A stretch of 7,024 nt of DNA from Chloroflexota bacterium (GTDB taxonomy: Bacteria; Chloroflexota; Anaerolineae; Promineifilales; Promineifilaceae). The notes beneath the pieces were generated by a model, which did no database searches, was not told the DNA's origin, and saw nothing but the letters and a program-made list of their open reading frames with translations. Shown one piece after another: positions 1 through 5,500 of this stretch. The stretch's first letter is position 1. Each line of letters starts with the position of its first letter. The translations under genes were made by a program, and so were the position numbers. Location: the NCBI GenBank assembly GCA_008501785.1, contig QQUD01000922.1:1-7024 (forward strand). The letters are read 5' to 3'.

Positions 1-2
1 TT

Positions 3-1697
3 TTGGCGACATCGCGTGAACCACTCAACTTTCAGGCAGAGTCTGTGATAGCATTAGATGGACTGCCAACGGGCGTGTTAGAAATGAGTGCGGCGGAAGC
101 ACTTTTTGGCGAGCGGGGACGAATGGCACGGGATGATTTTGCGGTAACGGCCGATAATCTGTTCCAAGTGCGTCAAATCTGCGAATTGGTGGATGGGTCC
201 CCGCTGGGGATTGCGCTGGCGGCAGCCTGGGTGCGTCGCCGTTCATTGCCACAAATTATCGAAGGAATCGGCCAGTCGCTGGACTTCCTCAGCTCTCGTC
301 TGCGCGACGTTGATCCGCGCCATCGCAGTGTGCGCGCGGTGTTTGAGACATCATGGCAATTGCTGACAGCAGAAGAGGTGTCAGTGCTGGCGGCACTATC
401 TGTTTTTCCGACGACGTTTACGGCCGTTTCTGCCGCACAAGTAGCCGGAGCCACCCTCTTCGATCTTGATCTACTATGCGAAAAATCACTGCTGCAACAG
501 CAACACGAATTGGAGCGTTACGAGATGCACAGCTTGCTGCGCCAGTTCGCGGCGGACAAGTTGGCGATACGTACGCTGGAAGTTGATCGCGCCTTTGTGC
601 ATCATTTTTATCAATTCGCCCACACCCATCAGAATAATTACGCCCAGTTACAACCGGAGTGGCGCAATTTGTTAACGGCCGTTACCAAAGCCCACGCCCA
701 TCAATTATGGCAGCAGGTGATTAGTTTTGTGCAAGTGCTAGATGAACCGTGGTTCCGCCAGATTCGCTTTCAGGATATGCGACATGGGCTAATGCTGGCT
801 TTGGAAGCAGCAAAGGCTTTGCAAGATCAGCCTGCGCTGGCGAGAGCATTGCTGCGCCTTGGCGAGATTGAGATAGAGCTAAATGATTACAGTGTGGCAG
901 AAACGCATCTAGGGGAAGCGGTGCAGCACTTCATGCGCTTGGAAGATAGTTTGGGGGTGGCACAGTCGGAGTATTTATACGGCCGTATCAAAAGTGAACA
1001 GGGGCAAGATAACGAAGCGTTAAAACTGTTTGAAACGTCAAAACAAATTTTTGAAGAGGAAAAAGATTGGCTTGGGGTTGCCCAAAGCCTGAATCTTATT
1101 GCTGTTCATCACTTCAAAAATAGCAGCAATTTTCAAACCGCCCAACGCTATTTAGAACAATCTGCCCATTTGCAACGTCAATTGCCAATAACCCCTACCT
1201 ATGTCGAAACATTGCGCTATTTAGTCCGCATCATGATTTTAACGGAAGCATATGACGCCGCAGAGGATTATCTGACCAAGGCATCAGAGGTCAGTTTACA
1301 GCTCAAAGATATAGGTGAATACGCTGCCATACTCTTTGAACATCTTTTGCTTTGTAAGTTCCGTCAACAGTTCGATGAGGCATTAGCGGTTGGCTATGAT
1401 TGTTTAGAGCAATTCAAAAAATTAGGCAGCCTGCGATGGGAAGGATTGGTCAACACCCAGTTGGGACTGCTGCATCAAGCCAAACAGGAACATGAGCATG
1501 GGGTGATATTGCTCTTAGCGGGATTACACATCTTCAAGGAGTTAGGAGACACATTTGAGCAAGCGTACTCCTATTTCTATCTGTACAAGCTCTATGCTGA
1601 AATGGGCAAAACCGAGCTAAGTCTTGAGGCCAGGGAGCAAGCTATTCGCTTAAATCTCGAGTTGAAAAACCCGCGCCTAGCTGAACGGCTTGAATAA
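3..1697 (+). CDS. STAND/NB-ARC-type ATPase with TPR-like tail, 5'-truncated by the window edge
   Basis: This is the C-terminal 564 codons or so of a signal-transduction ATPase. The frame is open to the left edge, and the first residues (ATSREPL) match the sensor region 'TSREPL' found after Walker B in NB-ARC proteins, so the real start and the P-loop lie upstream and the TTG at position 3 is not a start. Visible parts are a GxP motif (GSPLGIALAAAW, residues 65-76), the conserved RHRSVRAVFETSW stretch (107-118), a winged-helix-like segment, and MHSLLRQFA (175-183), where the usual MHD carries Ser instead of Asp. From about residue 260 to 560 there are helical pairs of TPR character (ALARALLRLGEIE, AETHLGEAVQHF, ALKLFETSKQIFEEE). 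Such proteins are intracellular switches in which ligand or partner binding by the repeats controls ATP-dependent oligomerisation; many are transcription regulators or NLR-like defence proteins. The output domain is outside the window, so its role is unknown. It converges on the lectin-protease gene with 16 bp between stop codons. Confidence 0.85.
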   Translation: MATSREPLNFQAESVIALDGLPTGVLEMSAAEALFGERGRMARDDFAVTADNLFQVRQICELVDGSPLGIALAAAWVRRRSLPQIIEGIGQSLDFLSSRLRDVDPRHRSVRAVFETSWQLLTAEEVSVLAALSVFPTTFTAVSAAQVAGATLFDLDLLCEKSLLQQQHELERYEMHSLLRQFAADKLAIRTLEVDRAFVHHFYQFAHTHQNNYAQLQPEWRNLLTAVTKAHAHQLWQQVISFVQVLDEPWFRQIRFQDMRHGLMLALEAAKALQDQPALARALLRLGEIEIELNDYSVAETHLGEAVQHFMRLEDSLGVAQSEYLYGRIKSEQGQDNEALKLFETSKQIFEEEKDWLGVAQSLNLIAVHHFKNSSNFQTAQRYLEQSAHLQRQLPITPTYVETLRYLVRIMILTEAYDAAEDYLTKASEVSLQLKDIGEYAAILFEHLLLCKFRQQFDEALAVGYDCLEQFKKLGSLRWEGLVNTQLGLLHQAKQEHEHGVILLLAGLHIFKELGDTFEQAYSYFYLYKLYAEMGKTELSLEAREQAIRLNLELKNPRLAERLE

Positions 1698-1713
1698 ATT
1701 ATGTGCAAGCTAT

Positions 1714-4665
1714 TTACATATGTCCACCCGTTCCATGTGGACCCTTGTCGCCCCATCCATCTAAAATCGGTTTGAACAAATTTTCCCCAATATATTCAAT
1801 TCTTCCTTTCAAAGCATATGCCATCGTTTCCACGAGGCTTTCTTTCATTTGAGATTTTGAGCTTAGATGAAAGTCAGAAATGGGTTTACTGGCCAATTTG
1901 TAGTGGGCTAACTCTTGAATTTCCCGGATGTAATCTTCTAAAGTGTTATTTGTAGAATCATTCCCAATGCACCATGGTATTTTAGTAGGCTGTTCACCTT
2001 CTGGTGTTTCTTCAATAGGCCCAAAAGTTGCATGTCGTTTTAACTCGCTGGCAAACCCTTCAATTATTGGTTTAACCAATTCCATTGCTTTATCCACATT
2101 GATAAATGATTCCGTATGATTGGGCACCTCTTTGGGTAAATGGATGCGAGAAGGACGGCCGTTTTCCTTTACATTCTCCGCAACATATCCCCACCGCTCC
2201 AAAATTGCCGTCCAGTTGGCATCCAACAGCTTAGCAATCTTTTCAAATTGATAGTGTGATGGTTTCAGATCACTCAAAACGCGCAGCATTTCAGATAAGA
2301 AGTAAGGCCGGAATATTCCGGTTGGATGTTCATTGTCATCCTTTAACACCATATGCTTTTCCTCTGTGGCAATCAAGGCTTGCATACCCAAAACCGCAAA
2401 TGGACCAGCAATAAAACAGCCGTATAAATCGGCAAAAATTTCTTCGCACCAATGATAATAAGGTTTATCGTCAAACATTTTGCTCATTGTGGCAAAGGTT
2501 TCATACGTTTGTTGTGTCGAGGGCGTACTGTGTTGTTGATTTTTAGGTAGATTGACATACCGGTAAATAAAGTGACCGACCTCATGTGGGATTGCCATCA
2601 ACTCAAAAGGTGTTGTGGTTATTTCTTCATCTTTCCGGTCAGCCACTTGGATAGGCTGGGTGAGATCATACATTAAACCAATAAATATAAATTTGTCTGT
2701 ATATGGCAATTGACGGATATTTACCCGATTACTGAAATAGGTAATGGGAATAATGTCTTCAGCATTTGTGATAAATTCTTTTAGCGGAGCCATCGCCCTG
2801 GCGGCTAGCTTATCTGTCACAATCAGACTCGTCGCTTGGATATTTTCGTTGGCTGCGTTCTTTTCATTTTCTACCCATCGACGCTGTTGGATGCAATTTT
2901 GAATAATTTCAAAATCGGTGGTGAATTGGCGGAAGCAGGCGCGTACTTGATCAACTGGGGGCAATATATTTGCTTGATTTAAGTCCTCAATGCTTTTGCG
3001 TGCTTGTGTGCTTAACGTCTCCCAAAACTCGTTCATACTGAGCCACAGAGTATAAATATTGAGAAGTTGTTTGAGCTGAAAGTCAATATCTATTTTTTTA
3101 TGCTCTGACTGCGCATCAGGGGATGCTCCTGGAGCTAATTCCTCAGGCATTGCCATCTCTAAAGGTAAAGCAAGTTTCTGTTTTTTAAGCAATTGCGCTA
3201 ACTTTTCATTTAAATGATCTAGCTCCACATCATGGACGATTTTTTCTGCAATGGCATCTTCATTTTTGATTTTCGTGTCCACTGCATCGTCATTCCCAAT
3301 ATTCTGAAAGAGCGTTAACACACGCTCACCGTAAGCTGGTTCCTTTTTTTTGATTCTTTCTAACCGATAATAATCTTTTTCAAAATAGGTATAGCTTTTT
3401 CCGCCTGCACGACTGATCATTTCGATCAGTTTTTCAATAGATGATTCTTCGATTGAGGCCAGCACATCATCAAATTCGATAACGGCCGTTTGCAACGCCT
3501 CTTTTATTCTCTTAATCCGTGCTTCCCACAAGCCTTGCTGAAAGAAATCATACAAAATTGTTTTTGATTCTCCTTTGACCAACGTTTTCGTGGCCCGAAG
3601 CCCTTTGAATTCGATAGGAGATTCATGTTCATAACTGATGGTGCCATTGAACGTATGACCGTTGTCAGGGGAAGACACATTGATGTTAATAATATTTCTG
3701 TCATTGCGCCCACCAAGTGTCCATTCAATGATTGGTTGCGTTTCATCAGTTTCATTATCTGGCTGGCTCTCATTGGTTGTATTCTGTGGCTGCATTTCAA
3801 TGCTGTATCTGTTTTGTTCCCGTTTTGCTTTAAGGGTAACAGGGGCTTTCCCTTTATAAGAGATGGTTCCTTCTAAACCATCATTTTCTTTTGTTAAATC
3901 AATATTCAGGGCAACGATAGGCTCCGAATAACCACTTAATTCAAAAATCCCAAAATCTACCCACTTTTCGCGCTCTTTTCCCCAAACATAGTAGGTGTTT
4001 GCAGGATTATTGTTTATTGCTTCTGGTGGTTCATTTAAGGTGATTCTCCATTTGTCTGCTATGTTTGCTTCTTGTGTGCTTGTAAAGACAAATTTCAGTT
4101 GGTCTTCCTGATCATTGAAAACATCATTTTGAGCCACGTCACCATGTGCTATCAATACTCCTGTTTGGGAAAAATTCACATCTACAAATTTGCCGTCTGC
4201 TGGAAATCCATTCTTAAGTCGGATGTGCGCACTTTCTGAAACGGTTCCGACTTTATCAGGACTATCAGACTGAATCTCCCAAAGACCCGTTCCATTATCT
4301 CGGTTAAAGGAATCAGAGGTAAACACAGCACATCTGGCGATGGGGGCGTACTGGCTAAATTCAGGTAAGTGCTCAACCCAGCCACAGCAGTCAAGATAGC
4401 CAGCGCCAGGGTACATATTGAGCAAGTGAATTTTGTCGCCATATTCGAGATCAGCCCCATCCTTTTTTCCAGTGGCTGAAATGATGCGCCAGCTACCAGA
4501 GCCACGATCTCGGTCTCGGTTTGCGTTTGTAGTGACAAAGAGAATTTCTGTTCCGGCGACGTTCCAAAACTCAGGTTTGTTTCTGACTAATCCACGTGTG
4601 TCGAGATAACCATTTCCTTCGTTCTGTAAATGAATAATTGAGCCAATTTTTATCGATTTTGCCAT
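1714..4665 (-). CDS. Chimeric lectin-metalloprotease: trefoil-like repeats, OAA-type lectin repeats, helical region, HEVGH zincin
   Basis: A 983-residue protein. I chose the ATG at 4665 because GGAGG lies 5 bp upstream. An in-frame ATG at 4770 would add 35 residues that lie in a duplicated leader and lack a good binding site. Residues 6-210 hold three related units (IHLQN..GYLD, IHLLN..GYLD, IRLKN..KFVD), each ending in WxI, as expected of a beta-trefoil. Residues 224-360 hold two units resembling the mannose-binding OAA lectins (VALNIDLTKENDGLEGTISY and INVSSPDNGHTFNGTISY). Residues 361-630 look mostly helical and charged. Residues 640-800 form a zincin: HEVGH at 694-698 (two zinc ligands plus catalytic Glu), EEIFAD at 741-746 (likely third ligand Glu, as in gluzincins), and HP....R at 780-786, a pattern reminiscent of M48 peptidases. 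No signal peptide or membrane segment is visible, so the protein is cytoplasmic or leaves by an unusual route. Expected activity, by inference: carbohydrate-targeted zinc proteolysis. The substrate is unknown. It could also be a toxin or effector. The domain calls are by eye; the zincin and the second OAA unit are the firmest. Confidence 0.88.
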   Translation of the reverse strand: MAKSIKIGSIIHLQNEGNGYLDTRGLVRNKPEFWNVAGTEILFVTTNANRDRDRGSGSWRIISATGKKDGADLEYGDKIHLLNMYPGAGYLDCCGWVEHLPEFSQYAPIARCAVFTSDSFNRDNGTGLWEIQSDSPDKVGTVSESAHIRLKNGFPADGKFVDVNFSQTGVLIAHGDVAQNDVFNDQEDQLKFVFTSTQEANIADKWRITLNEPPEAINNNPANTYYVWGKEREKWVDFGIFELSGYSEPIVALNIDLTKENDGLEGTISYKGKAPVTLKAKREQNRYSIEMQPQNTTNESQPDNETDETQPIIEWTLGGRNDRNIININVSSPDNGHTFNGTISYEHESPIEFKGLRATKTLVKGESKTILYDFFQQGLWEARIKRIKEALQTAVIEFDDVLASIEESSIEKLIEMISRAGGKSYTYFEKDYYRLERIKKKEPAYGERVLTLFQNIGNDDAVDTKIKNEDAIAEKIVHDVELDHLNEKLAQLLKKQKLALPLEMAMPEELAPGASPDAQSEHKKIDIDFQLKQLLNIYTLWLSMNEFWETLSTQARKSIEDLNQANILPPVDQVRACFRQFTTDFEIIQNCIQQRRWVENEKNAANENIQATSLIVTDKLAARAMAPLKEFITNAEDIIPITYFSNRVNIRQLPYTDKFIFIGLMYDLTQPIQVADRKDEEITTTPFELMAIPHEVGHFIYRYVNLPKNQQHSTPSTQQTYETFATMSKMFDDKPYYHWCEEIFADLYGCFIAGPFAVLGMQALIATEEKHMVLKDDNEHPTGIFRPYFLSEMLRVLSDLKPSHYQFEKIAKLLDANWTAILERWGYVAENVKENGRPSRIHLPKEVPNHTESFINVDKAMELVKPIIEGFASELKRHATFGPIEETPEGEQPTKIPWCIGNDSTNNTLEDYIREIQELAHYKLASKPISDFHLSSKSQMKESLVETMAYALKGRIEYIGENLFKPILDGWGDKGPHGTGGHM

Positions 4666-4670
4666 TATTT

Positions 4671-4675
4671 CCTCC
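4671..4675 (-). promoter_or_regulatory. Ribosome binding site of the lectin-metalloprotease
   Basis: On the minus strand GGAGG is followed by AAATA and then ATG at 4665. This strong Shine-Dalgarno sequence with a 5-base spacer decides the start and argues against the longer form beginning at 4770. Confidence 0.8.
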
Positions 4676-4698
4676 AACTTTTGTTCCTTTCCACATTG

Positions 4699-4704
4699 AT
4701 TATA
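4699..4704 (-). promoter_or_regulatory. Candidate -10 box for the lectin-metalloprotease
   Basis: The minus strand reads TATAAT here, a perfect sigma-70 -10 hexamer. Transcription would begin near 4692 and give a leader of about 27 bases containing the GGAGG site. No good -35 hexamer is visible 16-18 bases upstream, so the call is tentative. If right, the ATG at 4770 would lie upstream of the transcript and could not be used. Confidence 0.4.
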
Positions 4705-4744
4705 ACCGTTGATTGTACTCTCCGCATTTGGAGGAAACGGCCGG

Positions 4745-4848
4745 GGAAGCGTTTGATCTGTATCATTCATTACGTCATGCGCAAACGCTGATGTATTGTA
4801 AAAAAACTATTTTGTATTTTTATGATAAGGAGACGCACAAATGAAGAA
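4745..4848 (+). repeat. Leader repeat, copy 1 (upstream region, RBS and first codons)
   Basis: This stretch aligns with 5398-5500 with roughly 80% identity before the start codon by hand alignment and one net single-base length difference. Shared blocks include TTGATCTGTA, GCAAACG, ATTGTAAAA, CTATTTTGTAT and TATGATAAGGAGAC, and both copies run into ATGAAGAA. A further shared block GGAAACGGCCG lies at 4733-4743 here and at 5312-5322 near copy 2, so the module may be larger, with about 75 bp gained in copy 2 or lost in copy 1. The repeat probably carries a common promoter or 5' untranslated region for two exported-protein genes. Confidence 0.85.
4827..4832 (+). promoter_or_regulatory. Ribosome binding site of the broken small gene
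   Basis: AAGGAG sits 8 bases before the ATG at 4841. It is identical in sequence and spacing to the site before the intact gene at 5493, which supports 4841 as the ancestral start although the reading frame is now broken. Confidence 0.7.
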
Positions 4849-5174
4849 ATTTTTATTACCCATTGCAATCATATTTCGGAGACGCCCTCATATTAAATAT
4901 CTCAGCGACCGCTTTAGATGACGTTTTCGTTCCAATTGCAAAGAGTTCAGAGACCGCCCTAGGATCGATAGCCGTGACAAACTTGAGGGATAGCAGTGCC
5001 GGGTTTAACTATACTCTCGTGGATTTTGGTGGACTGAACGGAGCGGTGATGGAAGGTGACTTGATCGAAGTTTCACTTGGAGATGCGAGCAGCAGTGAGC
5101 CTCCCTACTACCTCACGGTTTATCGTGGGGAAAGCCGCGAGCTAATCGCAGAGTTCCAGCTTGTGCGGAAATAA
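4841..5174 (+). pseudogene. Remnant of an exported-protein gene: signal-peptide-like start out of frame with a C-terminal domain
   Basis: Starting at the well-placed ATG at 4841 the product is only 26 residues: MKKFLLPIAIIF looks like the start of a signal peptide, then RRRPHIKY and a stop at 4919-4921. A different frame is open from about 4863 to the TAA at 5172-5174 and encodes about 95 residues that look like genuine folded-domain sequence (LDDVFVPIAKSSETALGSI, YTLVDFGGLNGAVMEGDLIE, YYLTVYRGES). That frame has no ATG start with a binding site near its beginning. The simplest reading is an internal deletion or frameshift near 4860-4890 that joined the 5' end of a secreted-protein gene to its 3' end. 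I do not recognise the remaining domain; its alternating hydrophobic pattern suggests a beta-sandwich. A sequencing or assembly error, or programmed frameshifting to give a small exported protein, are less likely alternatives. A terminator follows at 5221. Confidence 0.65.
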
Positions 5175-5220
5175 GCTCAGTTCAGCAACAGCGCTTCACT
5201 TGGTGTAAAAAAATTGATAG

Positions 5221-5254
5221 AAAGACCTCTGGCTTTGGTTGGGGGTCTTTTTTT
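5221..5254 (+). terminator. Rho-independent terminator after the broken gene
   Basis: AAAGACCTC (5221-5229) pairs with GGGGTCTTT (5242-5250), nine pairs including one T-G wobble, around a 12-base loop, and a run of seven T ends at 5254. It lies 46 bp after the stop at 5174 and insulates the downstream gene, which therefore needs its own promoter. Confidence 0.75.
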
Positions 5255-5269
5255 GCGTGGGGTGGTGTT

Positions 5270-5325
5270 ACGGCCGTTTTCCTTCCCACTCAACTCGTCA
5301 CAAATTGGGGTGGAAACGGCCGTTT
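5270..5325. repeat. Two intergenic ACGGCCGT palindromes
   Basis: ACGGCCGT occurs at 5270-5277 and again at 5316-5323, the second inside the 12-bp perfect palindrome AAACGGCCGTTT (5314-5325). The same octamer is found inside genes at 420, 675, 979, 2155 and 3482, and near matches with the CGGCCG core at 147 and 4737. It behaves as a dispersed genome-signature palindrome and not as an operator of one gene. Confidence 0.7.
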
Positions 5326-5331
5326 CTGAAC

Positions 5332-5352
5332 GGTGAATGGTGAATGGTGAAT
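5332..5352 (+). repeat. Tandem repeat, GGTGAAT x3
   Basis: Three perfect head-to-tail copies of GGTGAAT lie between the terminator and the second leader copy. The repeat sits in a stretch absent from the corresponding position of leader copy 1, so it may belong to an insertion of about 75 bp. No function is evident. Confidence 0.7.
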
Positions 5353-5385
5353 AAACGCTTCCACACCCAACCACCTCAAAATCGT

Positions 5386-5407
5386 TGGAAGCGCTTTGGA
5401 AGCGCTT
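5386..5407 (+). repeat. Tandem repeat, TGGAAGCGCTT x2
   Basis: Two perfect adjacent copies of the 11-mer TGGAAGCGCTT, each containing the palindrome AAGCGCTT. The second copy is also the beginning of leader copy 2, while leader copy 1 holds a single diverged unit (GGAAGCGTTT). CGCTTCC at 5356-5362 can also pair with GGAAGCG here. Two palindromic half-turn-spaced units upstream of a gene could bind a dimeric regulator, but this is only inference. Confidence 0.6.
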
Positions 5408-5500
5408 GATCTGTAACATTCACCTCATCATCTGCAAACGCCGATGAATTGTAAAAACCTATTTTGTATATCTATGATAAGGAGACAATCTAATGAAGAA
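5398..5500 (+). repeat. Leader repeat, copy 2 (upstream of the intact secreted-protein gene)
   Basis: Second copy of the module described at 4745. The block TATGATAAGGAGAC and the start ATGAAGAA are conserved, whereas the 8 bases between the binding site and the ATG are not, as expected if the conserved bases are functional. TTGTAA (5449-5454) and TATGAT (5473-5478) resemble -35 and -10 boxes, but using them would place the transcript start after the Shine-Dalgarno sequence, so the true promoter is unresolved. Confidence 0.85.
5479..5484 (+). promoter_or_regulatory. Ribosome binding site of the secreted LamG protein
   Basis: AAGGAG lies 8 bases before the ATG at 5493 and is followed by a start codon and an obvious signal peptide, which fixes the start. 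Confidence 0.75.

Noticed and set aside
3..5. TTG at position 3 as the start of the STAND ATPase
   Set aside because: The sequence after it is the internal NB-ARC 'TSREPL' region, so the gene continues beyond the left edge.
1698..1713. Shared terminator between the convergent genes
   Set aside because: The 16-bp gap and its flanks show no stem with a T-run.
4182..4538. Minus-strand reading frame of 118 codons inside the lectin-metalloprotease gene
   Set aside because: It overlaps clear trefoil-like coding sequence in another frame, lacks a binding site and has no recognisable domain.
4666..4770. 35-residue N-terminal extension of the lectin-metalloprotease from the ATG at 4770
   Set aside because: It overlaps the duplicated leader, would lie upstream of the TATAAT candidate, has low-complexity non-domain sequence, and the ATG at 4665 has a much better ribosome binding site.
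5332..5407. Short repeats as a CRISPR array
   Set aside because: Units are 7 and 11 bp, directly tandem, and have no spacers.
5473..5478. TATGAT (also at 4821-4826) as the -10 box of the leader-driven genes
   Set aside because: It would put the transcript start at or after the Shine-Dalgarno sequence; the good AAGGAG site would then be untranscribed.
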